A stretch of 64,000 nt of DNA from Citrobacter sp. Marseille-Q6884 (GCF_945906775.1 NZ_CAMDRE010000002.1:186001-250000), one strand, 5' to 3'. Numbered from the stretch's first letter, positions 9,271 through 17,619 are shown. Notes: generated by a model not told the origin, from the sequence alone. Numbers and translations: made by a program.

Positions 9271-10771
9271 TGATGACCTCGACCACTTCAGCAATCTCCT
9301 CTTCACGACAGTGATGAGGGTTAAATTCCGCTACCAGCTTGCCGCGACGCATCACCAGCACGCGATGGCTGTTGTAATACGCTTCCGGAATTTCATCGCA
9401 AATCATCAGCACCGCCATTCCCTGTTCCGCCAGATCGCGGGCGATCTGATAAATGCCTTCTTTGTTAGCGATGTCCACGCCAACGGTAGGTGAGTCGAGG
9501 ATCAGGATGCGCGGATTGGTCGCCACCCATTTAGCAATGGCGATACGCTGGGCATTCCCGCCGGAAAGTGTTTTGACCGGCAGATGCGGATCGGAGACTT
9601 TAATGTTCAGCTCGCGGATCAGGTCAGCGACAAGCGTTTGCGCCTTGCGGTGATCGAGCAGGCCGCTACGGGTATGGAGTTGGTCAAACACCGTCACGAT
9701 GGTGTTGTCGTAGATCGACTGCTCCATGATAAGCCCCTGTGTCAGGCGATCTTCAGAGACGTAGCCGATCCCATGTTTAATGGCATCGTGGTTGTTGCGA
9801 AGCTGGACCGGCTGGCCATTAATACGGATTTCACCGCTTTCCGGGTGCGTCATGCCGAACAGGCTCAGACAGAGCTCGGTACGTCCGGCGCCGAGCAGGC
9901 CGACAATGGAAACTATCTCGCCGCCGTGCAGCGACAGATTAATGTTCTGGTATTTACCCCGACGGCTGAGATTGCGCAGCTCAAGCAGTGGCTCTTGCTC
10001 AATCGCGGGTCTTTCCGGCAGTGGGCTGTAGTGGAAACGTTGTCCGGTCATCAGGAAGGCCAGCTCGTGGCTGTCCAGTTCGCTGGCAGGATAAGTCCCC
10101 ACCAGTTTGCCGTCGCGCATCACGCTGATGCGGTCCGCCACTTCCATCACTTCATCAAGACGATGGCTGACAAAGACCACGCAAATCCCGGCGGCTTTCA
10201 GTTCGTTGACCACCCGCAGCAGGCCGTTAACTTCCTGGCGGGTCAGAGAGGCCGTGGGTTCGTCCATGATGACTAACCGGGCATCGGCGGCGATTGCCCG
10301 ACAAATCGCGACCAGTTGTCGGTCGGCAATCGAGAGTTTTTCGACTTTTTTATCCGGGTCGATGTTCACACCGATGCGCTGCATGGCCGCCAGAGCCTGC
10401 TGCTTCATGGCTCCACGCCTTACCCAGATATCGCCGCCTGGCAGATAACGGTTAACCGCGATGTTTTCCGCGACGCTAAAATTGGGAAACAACGACAGAT
10501 CCTGATAAATAACCTGAATACCATAGTGGGAAGAGAGCTGCGGCGTCAGGTGATGGAACAATTTACCGTCGAGTAAAATTTGTGCGCCTTTCTCAGGGCT
10601 ATAAACCCCGGAGATCACTTTAATAATGGTGCTTTTACCACAGCCGTTCTGACCCGCCAGACAGTGAACTTCACCTTTTTTCAGCGTCAAATTCACCTTA
10701 TCCAGCGCCAGCACGCCCGGGAATTGTTTGCTGATATTCTCAAGAGTGATAAATGCGGTGGTGTCTGTCAT
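9263..10771 (-). CDS. Sugar ABC transporter ATPase with two nucleotide-binding domains
   Basis: A 502-residue cytoplasmic ATPase of the RbsA/MglA/XylG type with tandem ATP-binding cassettes. The N-terminal domain has Walker A GQNGCGKST near residue 40, LSIADRQLV in the signature position, and Walker B LVIMDEPTAS. The C-terminal domain has a degenerate Walker A (GLLGAGRTE) and a good signature, LSGGNAQRIAIAKW. This asymmetry is normal in the family. I prefer the ATG at 10771, behind GGGG, over an upstream TTG at 10777. A stem-loop separates it from the binding-protein gene. Confidence 0.93.
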   Translation of the reverse strand: MTDTTAFITLENISKQFPGVLALDKVNLTLKKGEVHCLAGQNGCGKSTIIKVISGVYSPEKGAQILLDGKLFHHLTPQLSSHYGIQVIYQDLSLFPNFSVAENIAVNRYLPGGDIWVRRGAMKQQALAAMQRIGVNIDPDKKVEKLSIADRQLVAICRAIAADARLVIMDEPTASLTRQEVNGLLRVVNELKAAGICVVFVSHRLDEVMEVADRISVMRDGKLVGTYPASELDSHELAFLMTGQRFHYSPLPERPAIEQEPLLELRNLSRRGKYQNINLSLHGGEIVSIVGLLGAGRTELCLSLFGMTHPESGEIRINGQPVQLRNNHDAIKHGIGYVSEDRLTQGLIMEQSIYDNTIVTVFDQLHTRSGLLDHRKAQTLVADLIRELNIKVSDPHLPVKTLSGGNAQRIAIAKWVATNPRILILDSPTVGVDIANKEGIYQIARDLAEQGMAVLMICDEIPEAYYNSHRVLVMRRGKLVAEFNPHHCREEEIAEVVEVINE

Positions 10772-10826
10772 GGACAATACCCCTGCGAGCGTCCGGGGGG
10801 ACGCTGAGTGTTAGTTTGGTCGATAG

Positions 10827-10846
10827 CGCCGACCAGACGGTCGGCG
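10827..10846 (-). other. Intercistronic stem-loop between binding-protein and ATPase genes
   Basis: A perfect 8-bp stem CGCCGACC/GGTCGGCG with a 4-nt loop and no T-run on the coding (minus) strand. Such hairpins after periplasmic binding-protein genes commonly protect the upstream mRNA from 3' exonucleases, giving more binding protein than membrane subunits. The function here is inferred from position. Confidence 0.6.
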
Positions 10847-10874
10847 TTAGGGTTCCCTGGTGTTGGCTAAGGCC

Positions 10875-11858
10875 TTAGAAACCGAGTGATTGTGCGTTGT
10901 CTTTGGTGACTTCGAGGATCTTGTTAAAGCGGATCACTTTCTTCTCCGTGTCGATATCGGCTTTCCCTAAACCATCGATACTCAAATCGGCGTTGACTTC
11001 TTTACCCTGCAACAGCTGATCGGCAACCGTTACCAGTGCGTAGCCCGCGTCTTTCGGATCCCACAGCAGCGCTTTTTTGATGTCGCCACGCATCAGGTAA
11101 GGTGCGGCCTGCGCTGGCATCGCGATCCCGACGACGGCGATCTTATCTTTGGCGCGTTTTTTCTGTACGGCCTGGCCTGCACCGATAGGACCCAGTGAGC
11201 CGAAACCGATAATCCCTTTCATCTGCGGGTAAGTTTTCATCAGATCCAGCGTGGTGGCATAGGACTTATCGATGCTTTCCGCGACGGGCAGACGGGAGGT
11301 GACTTCGAACATCTCTGGATATTTTTCTTTCTGATACTTAATCGCAAAATCCGCCCACGCGTTATGCAACGGCACGGTCAGCGAACCGACATAGATAGCG
11401 TAGCCCCCTTTGCCGCCCATATTTTTCGCCAGCTCATCAACGTTGGCCTGCGCGTATTTTTCACTATCAATCGTTTCGATATCCCACTGGCCGATTTGCT
11501 CGTCCGGGGATTCGTGCGTCAGGACCACGATGCCTTTATCACGTGCTTTTTTCAGTACGGGTTCAAGGACTTTGGCATCGTTAGGAACCACAATGATCGC
11601 ATTAACGTTCTTAGCGATCAGATCCTCAATCACTTTGACCTGCTGGGCCGGATCCGGCGTTGACGGACCGGTCTGGTAAGCATTGACATCGAGTTTTTTT
11701 GCTGCTTCATTCACGCCGGTTTCCATTCGGTTAAACCAGGGAATACCGGTGACTTTGGCAACCACAGCAATTTCATATTTTTCCGCCGCAAACGACGTGC
11801 CGGACAACATGCATGCAGAAACCAGGGTTGCACTGAGTAATGCGAGTTTGAATTTCAT
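10875..11858 (-). CDS. Periplasmic sugar-binding protein of the ABC importer
   Basis: A 327-residue exported protein of the periplasmic binding protein type 1 family (RbsB/LsrB/YtfQ group). A Sec signal peptide (MKFKLALLSATLVSACMLSG, cut near TSFA-AEKY) precedes a two-lobe domain beginning EIAVVAKVTGIPWFNRME. The segment IEDLIAKNVNAIIVVPNDA and the hinge-like VVGIAMPAQ are typical. Automatic pipelines often label this branch autoinducer-2 binding, but the operon carries a ribulokinase-type kinase and no lsr genes, so a pentose or pentulose ligand is more likely. It is the first gene of the operon, with a long AT-rich leader upstream. Confidence 0.9.
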   Translation of the reverse strand: MKFKLALLSATLVSACMLSGTSFAAEKYEIAVVAKVTGIPWFNRMETGVNEAAKKLDVNAYQTGPSTPDPAQQVKVIEDLIAKNVNAIIVVPNDAKVLEPVLKKARDKGIVVLTHESPDEQIGQWDIETIDSEKYAQANVDELAKNMGGKGGYAIYVGSLTVPLHNAWADFAIKYQKEKYPEMFEVTSRLPVAESIDKSYATTLDLMKTYPQMKGIIGFGSLGPIGAGQAVQKKRAKDKIAVVGIAMPAQAAPYLMRGDIKKALLWDPKDAGYALVTVADQLLQGKEVNADLSIDGLGKADIDTEKKVIRFNKILEVTKDNAQSLGF

Positions 11859-12274
11859 AGTTGTACCTTTAGTAGGGGGCAGGGCATGTTACGGCGTGAA
11901 GTTAACAACGAATGGAAGAGGGAATGAATCATAAGTTTGAAGAATGTGATGCATGCCCATTATTGTTATTTTATGGATAATTAATGGTTAATTTTTAGTT
12001 AAAATTGATGGGTTTTGAATTATTTGTCATCTTTGTGATGTTAATGAATCATTATATTTAAACCAATAATTAACATTAATGCATCATTTGGCGTAAATTG
12101 AAGCAACGAAACGTCGTTTTTTCGGTTACGGGAAAATAAGAAATTGTCGAAATTGAGAACTGAATCGATACCGGAAAAGGGTGCTCAACATTTTTCCGTT
12201 CGATGATATGCTCACCACTCTTTCGCCAAAGACGTCATCATTGTGGCGGCTTGTATTTTTACCGTGGAGAACTC
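11859..12274. promoter_or_regulatory. AT-rich divergent spacer with three AATGNATCAT repeats
   Basis: A spacer of 416 nt without a gene between the sugar operon (minus) and the DUF1007-nicO pair (plus). It is markedly AT-rich between 11940 and 12120. The decamer AATG(A/C)ATCAT occurs three times in the same orientation, at 11923-11932, 12043-12052 and 12078-12087. These repeats may be operator sites for the sugar operon's regulator, for which no gene is seen nearby. No good CRP site (TGTGA-N6-TCACA) was found, only isolated TGTGA halves. Confidence 0.4.
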
Positions 12275-12913
12275 ATGCAACGCGTTAGACGCCTCGCCGT
12301 AACGCTATTTCTCGCTGTCCTGTCCTTTCGTGTCGGCGCGCACCCCCACAGCTTTATTCATCTTAAGACCGAGATCGTGAGTGAGAATAACCAGTTTGTG
12401 GCGCTGAAGATGCGCTGGACGATGGACGAAATCACCTCTGCCGATCTGCTGTATGACGCGGGCAATGCAAAACCCGGAGATGAGATCTGGAAAAAACTGG
12501 CGGCGGAAGTGATGGCCAACGTGCTCGGACAACACTACTTCACTGAAGTGTGGCATAACGGACAAAAGGTAAAGTTTAAAAATCGCCCGACTGAATATGG
12601 CATGGCGCGCGAGGCACACCAGGCCGTACTGACATTCACGTTACCGCTGGCTGAGCCGCAGCCGCTGGCCGGGCAGACCTATATGATTTCCACATTCGAT
12701 CCTACCTACTATGTGGATATGAGCTACGACAAGGACAGCGATGCCGCGCTGACGCAGGAACTAAGCAAGCAATGCCGAATGAGCGTGCATACGCCCACGC
12801 CGAATGAAGATACGCTGAGTTTTGCGCAGTCGTTAGATAAAGAAGATGCGCCGCCGGAGGATATGGATTTGGGTAAACAGTTTGCACAGACGGTGAAGCT
12901 GCAATGTCAGTAG
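12275..12913 (+). CDS. DUF1007 family periplasmic protein, partner of NicO transporter
   Basis: A 212-residue protein with an N-terminal signal peptide (MQRVRRLAVTLFLAVLSFRV, cleavage near GA-HPHS). The mature protein begins with HPHSFIHLKTEI, a His-containing start typical of DUF1007 proteins, which are nearly always encoded beside nickel/cobalt or zinc-handling membrane proteins. I chose this ATG because GGAG lies 7 nt upstream and the signal peptide then begins correctly; a longer frame from 12203 lacks support. The 3' end overlaps the next gene by 10 nt. Its probable role is a periplasmic metal-binding accessory. There is no enzyme motif. Confidence 0.82.
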   Translation: MQRVRRLAVTLFLAVLSFRVGAHPHSFIHLKTEIVSENNQFVALKMRWTMDEITSADLLYDAGNAKPGDEIWKKLAAEVMANVLGQHYFTEVWHNGQKVKFKNRPTEYGMAREAHQAVLTFTLPLAEPQPLAGQTYMISTFDPTYYVDMSYDKDSDAALTQELSKQCRMSVHTPTPNEDTLSFAQSLDKEDAPPEDMDLGKQFAQTVKLQCQ

Positions 12914-13884
12914 TGTATCAACAGCGTACAACGACGCGCCGCTGGCTGATGCTGTGGCCGCTGGCGGTCTTTTTGCTGCTGGCAGCAGGAGGGGCGCTGT
13001 GGCTATGGCAGGCCTGGCCGCAGGTGATGGTGAAAAGTATCCTCTGGCAGCGGGACGTTAATCAGCAGATGAGCGGTTTGCTGAAAGCGGTTGCCGACAA
13101 TCCAACCCGCGCCGGGGGCTCGTTGCTGCTGTTTAGCTTTATTTATGGCGTATTGCATGCGCTGGGGCCGGGGCATGGAAAAATTGTCATTACCACCTGG
13201 CTGGCGACGCACCCCTCTAAGCTGAAATCGAGTATCGGACTGACGCTGGCCTCTTCCTTATTACAAGGACTGGTGGCGATTACCTTGGTGGTTGTGGTGC
13301 TGACCGTCCTGCAACTGCCTGCACGTCAGTTGCATATGAGCAGTTTCTGGCTGGAAAAAGGCAGCTATGCATTGGTTGGCGTACTGGGCGTTTTGCTGTG
13401 CTGGCGGGCATTAAAAAAGTTACGCACGCTGCTGCGCCGACCTAAATTTACTGCCTTTACACCGCATCATGTGCATCATGAGCACTGCGGCTGTGGGCAT
13501 CAGCATTTACCCGATCCCGAACAGATACAACGCGGCGAAGACTGGCGCGCCCGACTGATGATTATTCTCTCTATGGGAATGCGTCCCTGTTCCGGGGCCA
13601 TTATGGTGTTGCTGTTCAGTAAAGTGGTTGGCGTATTTAGCTGGGGAATGGCCTCTGCGCTGGCGATGGCAGCAGGCACATCCCTGACCATTACCTCTCT
13701 GGCCTTGCTGGTACACAGTTTTCGATCACTGGCCGTGAGACTCAGTGGTCATAAGGCGCCTGTGTTGTGGCGACAGATTGGCTGGACGACGCTGGCTTTA
13801 GCGGGGGGCGCAATATTGATTGTTGCTGCTGTGGTGATGTGGATGAGCGCAGTGCCGGTGGGCAGGGGATTAAGACCGTTTTGA
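12904..13884 (+). CDS. NicO-family nickel/cobalt transporter
   Basis: A 326-residue inner-membrane protein of the NicO/RcnA family. It has an N-terminal TM, the family signature GVLHALGPGHGKIVITT near residue 85, and a second signature SMGMRPCSGAIMVLLFSK near residue 220. Between TM segments lies a histidine/cysteine-rich loop (HHVHHEHCGCGHQH), a likely metal-binding stretch. Family members such as RcnA export nickel and cobalt, while others have been proposed as uptake systems. It is translationally coupled to the DUF1007 gene. It is longer than RcnA and a paralogue rather than RcnA itself. Confidence 0.87.
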   Translation: MSVVYQQRTTTRRWLMLWPLAVFLLLAAGGALWLWQAWPQVMVKSILWQRDVNQQMSGLLKAVADNPTRAGGSLLLFSFIYGVLHALGPGHGKIVITTWLATHPSKLKSSIGLTLASSLLQGLVAITLVVVVLTVLQLPARQLHMSSFWLEKGSYALVGVLGVLLCWRALKKLRTLLRRPKFTAFTPHHVHHEHCGCGHQHLPDPEQIQRGEDWRARLMIILSMGMRPCSGAIMVLLFSKVVGVFSWGMASALAMAAGTSLTITSLALLVHSFRSLAVRLSGHKAPVLWRQIGWTTLALAGGAILIVAAVVMWMSAVPVGRGLRPF

Positions 13885-13897
13885 ACAGTCTCGGTGG

Positions 13898-13931
13898 TTG
13901 TAGGCCCGGTAGACGGTAACGCCACCGGGCT
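13898..13931. repeat. REP/BIME-like palindrome
   Basis: GCCCGGT (13904-13910) pairs with ACCGGGC (13924-13930), preceded by TTGTAG, the usual look of enterobacterial REP units. It lies between the convergent nicO-like gene and suhB and could act as mRNA stabiliser or terminator. Confidence 0.7.
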
Positions 13932-13940
13932 CTGCTGAGA

Positions 13941-14744
13941 TTAACGCTTCAGCGCGTCGCTCAGTTCGTCACGCATATTTGCCAGCATGGCTTTAACAAC
14001 ACGCGGGTTACCTGCAACGATGTTGCCGGTCGCCATGTAGTTATGACCACCGGTAAAGTCGCATACCAGCGCGCCAGCTTCACGAGCGATCAGCTCACCT
14101 GCCGCGAAATCCCACGGACGCAGACCAATTTCGAAGTAACCGTCAACGCGAGCGGCGGCAACATAGGCCAGATCCAGCGCGGCGGAGCCGGTGCGGCGGA
14201 AGTCAGCACACTCGGTAAACATGTTGCCCAGGATCTTCATATAAGAAGCAGCGTGTTGTTTCGCTTTGAACGGGAAGCCGGTAGCGATGATGGTACCATC
14301 CAGATCGCGAGCGGTGCTGCCACGCAGACGATAGCCGTTCAGCTGTGCGCCCTGACCGCGCGTTGCAGTGAACAGTTCGTTACGCATTGGATCGTAAACA
14401 ACAGCGACTTCAGTACGGCCTTTGATGCGTACTGCGATTGATACCGCGAAGTGCGGCAGACGTTTTACGAAGTTGGTGGTGCCATCCAGTGGATCGATAA
14501 CCCATTGAACATCCTGATCTTCACCAGCGTGCTCACCGCTTTCTTCGGTGATGATGGTGTGCTGAGGGTAAGATTTGCGGATCGTTTCGATAATAATCGC
14601 TTCTGCGGCTTTATCGACGTTGGTCACGAAATCATTGCTGCCTTTCTGGCTGGTTTCTACAGAGTCTGGTGTTTCGTAGTGTTTGGCAATTACATTACCC
14701 GCCTTGCGCGCTGCGCGCACGGCGATGGTCAGCATCGGATGCAT
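13941..14744 (-). CDS. suhB: Inositol-1-monophosphatase / Nus factor SuhB
   Basis: A 267-residue cytoplasmic protein, the same length as E. coli SuhB. Metal-site motifs of the inositol monophosphatase fold are present: EESGEH near residue 67, WVIDPLDGTTNF near residue 82, and WDFAAGELIAREAG near residue 212. SuhB hydrolyses inositol-1-phosphate and also acts as a Nus factor in rRNA antitermination complexes. It is divergent from trmJ across a 118-nt spacer, as in E. coli. The gene yfhR, which lies between csiE and suhB in K-12, is absent here and the space is taken by the sugar and metal genes. Confidence 0.97.
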   Translation of the reverse strand: MHPMLTIAVRAARKAGNVIAKHYETPDSVETSQKGSNDFVTNVDKAAEAIIIETIRKSYPQHTIITEESGEHAGEDQDVQWVIDPLDGTTNFVKRLPHFAVSIAVRIKGRTEVAVVYDPMRNELFTATRGQGAQLNGYRLRGSTARDLDGTIIATGFPFKAKQHAASYMKILGNMFTECADFRRTGSAALDLAYVAAARVDGYFEIGLRPWDFAAGELIAREAGALVCDFTGGHNYMATGNIVAGNPRVVKAMLANMRDELSDALKR

Positions 14745-14862
14745 CGGTCTCTCTCACTGGATGTTAAAGAACGGGAAAACGGCGCAGAGTATAGCAGCGA
14801 GTTCGGAATATGTCTTCGTTTTATGATAATATGGGCGAATAATCTTTAGCCGAAGAAATACA

Positions 14863-15594
14863 ATGCTGCAAAATATTCGAATTGTGCTGGTGGAGACCTC
14901 TCACACTGGCAATATGGGCTCTGTGGCCCGTGCAATGAAAACCATGGGTTTAACCAATCTGTGGCTGGTGAATCCACTGGTAAAACCGGACTCCCAGGCC
15001 ATCGCCCTGGCGGCTGGCGCCAGTGATGTGATTGGCAACGCCCAGATCGTGGACACGCTGGATGAAGCGCTGGCGGGTTGCAGTCTGGTGGTGGGGACCA
15101 GTGCGCGTTCACGCACTCTGCCGTGGCCGATGCTTGACCCGCGCGAATGTGGTTTAAAAAGCGTCGCCGAAGCGGCGAACACCCCGGTGGCGCTGGTCTT
15201 TGGCCGTGAACGTGTGGGGTTGACCAACGATGAGCTGCAGAAATGCCATTATCACGTCGCCATTGCAGCCAACCCGGAATACAGTTCGCTGAACCTGGCG
15301 ATGGCGGTGCAGGTCATTTCTTATGAAGTGCGCATGGCCTGGCTGGCCACGCAGGAAAGCGGTAAGACCGCTGAATATGAAGAAACGCAGTATCCGCTGG
15401 TGGACGATTTAGAACGTTTTTACGGCCATCTGGAACAAACGCTCTTATCGACGGGTTTTATCCGTGAGAACCATCCGGGGCAGGTGATGAACAAACTGCG
15501 TCGCTTGTTCACCCGCGCGCGTCCTGAGAGTCAGGAGTTGAATATTTTGCGTGGGATGCTTGCTTCTATTGAGCAGCAGAATAAAGGAAAATAG
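14863..15594 (+). CDS. trmJ: tRNA (cytidine/uridine-2'-O-)-methyltransferase TrmJ
   Basis: A 243-residue SPOUT-class methyltransferase that methylates the ribose of nucleotide 32 in several tRNAs using S-adenosylmethionine. The N-terminal domain opens RIVLVETSHTGNMGSVARAMK. The knot region contains ALVFGRERVGLTNDE near residue 112 and YSSLNLAMAVQ near residue 145, which form the cofactor site. The C-terminal helical extension is present. It lies upstream of iscR with a REP-like element and the IscR operators between them. Confidence 0.96.
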   Translation: MLQNIRIVLVETSHTGNMGSVARAMKTMGLTNLWLVNPLVKPDSQAIALAAGASDVIGNAQIVDTLDEALAGCSLVVGTSARSRTLPWPMLDPRECGLKSVAEAANTPVALVFGRERVGLTNDELQKCHYHVAIAANPEYSSLNLAMAVQVISYEVRMAWLATQESGKTAEYEETQYPLVDDLERFYGHLEQTLLSTGFIRENHPGQVMNKLRRLFTRARPESQELNILRGMLASIEQQNKGK

Positions 15595-15622
15595 GTCGGA
15601 TACGCGAAGCGCCTTCCGGCAG
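15595..15622. repeat. REP-like palindrome after trmJ
   Basis: GTCGGATACGCGAAGCGC followed by CTTCCGGC is an imperfect REP unit that starts directly after the trmJ stop codon. Confidence 0.6.
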
Positions 15623-15645
15623 ATGAAAACGGCACTGAAGGTTAA

Positions 15646-15695
15646 ATACCTGACTAAATTAGTCAAGTAAATAGTTGACTGATTTAGTCGGGAAT
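15646..15695 (+). promoter_or_regulatory. Two abutting type 1 IscR operators at the isc promoter
   Basis: Two 25-nt sites, 15646-15670 (core CTGACTAAATTAGTCAAG) and 15671-15695 (core TTGACTGATTTAGTCGGG), each fit the type 1 IscR consensus with GACT/AGTC half-sites. They abut exactly. In E. coli, [2Fe-2S]-IscR bound here represses iscRSUA. The TTGACT inside the second site probably doubles as a -35 hexamer. Confidence 0.88.
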
Positions 15696-15777
15696 GTCAG
15701 ACTTGCCCCTGCTATGCAATACCCCCATTTTACAATAAAAAACCCCGGGCAGGGGCGAGTTTGAGGCTAAGTAAGAC

Positions 15778-16269
15778 ATGAGACTGACATCTAAAGGGCG
15801 TTACGCCGTGACCGCAATGTTGGACGTTGCGCTCAACTCCGAAACGGGCCCGGTACCCTTGGCTGATATTTCTGAACGTCAGGGTATTTCCCTGTCATAT
15901 CTGGAGCAGCTGTTTTCTCGTTTGCGTAAAAACGGTCTGGTTTCCAGCGTACGTGGACCAGGCGGCGGATATCTACTGGGTAAAGATGCAGGCAGCATCG
16001 CAGTAGGTGAAGTGATTAGCGCTGTTGACGAGTCTGTAGATGCGACGCGTTGCCAGGGCAAAGGCGGGTGTCAGGGCGGCGATAAGTGCCTGACCCATGC
16101 GCTGTGGCGTGATTTGAGCGACCGTCTGACCGGTTTCCTCAACAACATTACGTTGGGCGAACTGGTGAATAACCAGGAAGTTCTGGATGTGTCCGGTCGC
16201 CAGCACACGCATGACGCTCCACGCACAAACCGTGCACAAGACGCGATCGACGTTAAGTTACGCGCTTAA
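15778..16269 (+). CDS. iscR: Fe-S cluster-responsive transcriptional regulator IscR
   Basis: A 163-residue Rrf2-family DNA-binding protein. A winged helix-turn-helix fills residues 1-80 (GRYAVTAMLDVAL, LSYLEQLFSRLRKNGLV). The three cluster-ligating cysteines are spaced as C-x5-C-x5-C (positions about 92, 98 and 104), with the histidine of LTHALW close by. Holo-IscR represses its own operon, and the apo form activates suf and other genes. It is the first gene of the iscRSUA-hscBA-fdx-iscX cluster, preceded by two type 1 sites. Confidence 0.98.
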   Translation: MRLTSKGRYAVTAMLDVALNSETGPVPLADISERQGISLSYLEQLFSRLRKNGLVSSVRGPGGGYLLGKDAGSIAVGEVISAVDESVDATRCQGKGGCQGGDKCLTHALWRDLSDRLTGFLNNITLGELVNNQEVLDVSGRQHTHDAPRTNRAQDAIDVKLRA

Positions 16270-16381
16270 TAATAGTATTTCAGAATCAGGCCGGGGTGTT
16301 GGACGCCCCGTTAACTCGGTCGTACATCCAGCCGGTTGCCTGGTTCCTTGCATTGAAGCGATGTACGGAGTTTATAGAGCA

Positions 16382-17596
16382 ATGAAATTACCGATCTATC
16401 TCGACTACTCCGCAACCACGCCGGTGGACCCGCGTGTTGCCGAGAAAATGATGCAGTTTTTGACCCTGGACGGAACCTTTGGTAACCCGGCCTCTCGTTC
16501 ACACCGTTTCGGCTGGCAAGCAGAAGAAGCGGTAGATATCGCCCGTAACCAGATTGCTGACCTGGTCGGTGCCGATCCGCGTGAAATCGTCTTTACTTCT
16601 GGTGCGACGGAATCCGACAACCTGGCGATTAAAGGTGCTGCCAACTTTTATCAGAAAAAAGGCAAGCACATCATCACCAGCAAAACCGAACACAAAGCCG
16701 TGCTGGATACCTGCCGTCAGCTGGAGCGCGAAGGGTTTGAAGTGACTTACCTCGCCCCGCAGCGCAACGGTATTATCGATCTGAAAGAACTCGAAGCAGC
16801 GATGCGTGATGACACCATCCTGGTTTCCATCATGCACGTGAACAACGAAATCGGTGTGGTTCAGGATATCGCGACTATCGGTGAAATGTGCCGTGCGCGC
16901 GGCATCATCTATCACGTTGATGCGACCCAGAGCGTAGGCAAACTGCCTATCGATCTGAGCCAACTGAAAGTCGATCTGATGTCCTTCTCCGGCCACAAAA
17001 TCTATGGCCCGAAAGGTATCGGCGCACTGTACGTTCGTCGTAAGCCGCGTATTCGTATTGAAGCGCAGATGCACGGCGGCGGTCACGAGCGCGGCATGCG
17101 TTCTGGCACTCTGCCTGTTCACCAGATCGTCGGCATGGGTGAAGCGTACCGTATCGCGAAAGAAGAGATGGAAACCGAGATGGCGCGTCTGCGCGGTCTG
17201 CGTAACCGTCTGTGGAACGGCGTGAAAGATATGGAAGAGGTGTACCTTAACGGTGACCTCGAGCAGGGCGCACCGAACATCCTCAACGTCAGCTTCAACT
17301 TTGTTGAAGGCGAGTCGCTGATTATGGCGCTGAAAGACCTGGCTGTATCCTCCGGCTCTGCATGTACTTCTGCAAGCCTGGAACCCTCCTACGTACTGCG
17401 TGCGCTGGGGATGACCGACGAGCTGGCACACAGCTCAATCCGTTTCTCTTTAGGTCGTTTTACTACCGAAGAAGAGATTGACTACACCATCAATCTGGTT
17501 CGCAACTCCATTGGCCGTCTGCGCGATCTTTCTCCACTGTGGGAAATGTTCAAACAGGGCGTGGATCTGAACAGCATTGAATGGTCACATCACTAA
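16382..17596 (+). CDS. iscS: Cysteine desulfurase IscS
   Basis: A 404-residue PLP-dependent class V aminotransferase-fold enzyme that takes sulfur from L-cysteine and passes it to IscU, ThiI, TusA and others. The frame is open from 16187, but the start is set at MKLPIYLDYSAT because this gives the exact E. coli length and lies behind GGAG. The PLP lysine lies in SFSGHKIYGPKG near residue 206, and the persulfide cysteine in SSGSACTSASLEPSY near residue 328. It follows iscR by 112 nt and precedes iscU by 23 nt. Confidence 0.98.
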   Translation: MKLPIYLDYSATTPVDPRVAEKMMQFLTLDGTFGNPASRSHRFGWQAEEAVDIARNQIADLVGADPREIVFTSGATESDNLAIKGAANFYQKKGKHIITSKTEHKAVLDTCRQLEREGFEVTYLAPQRNGIIDLKELEAAMRDDTILVSIMHVNNEIGVVQDIATIGEMCRARGIIYHVDATQSVGKLPIDLSQLKVDLMSFSGHKIYGPKGIGALYVRRKPRIRIEAQMHGGGHERGMRSGTLPVHQIVGMGEAYRIAKEEMETEMARLRGLRNRLWNGVKDMEEVYLNGDLEQGAPNILNVSFNFVEGESLIMALKDLAVSSGSACTSASLEPSYVLRALGMTDELAHSSIRFSLGRFTTEEEIDYTINLVRNSIGRLRDLSPLWEMFKQGVDLNSIEWSHH

Positions 17597-17619
17597 TCGG
17601 TAGATAAGGAGAATTCTTC

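Noticed and set aside
10875..11858. Autoinducer-2 (LsrB) binding protein
   Set aside because: Only family-level similarity; the operon has no lsrK, lsrF or lsrG and carries a ribulokinase-type kinase instead.
16499..17431. 310-codon frame antisense to iscS
   Set aside because: Shadow of iscS, without supporting signals.
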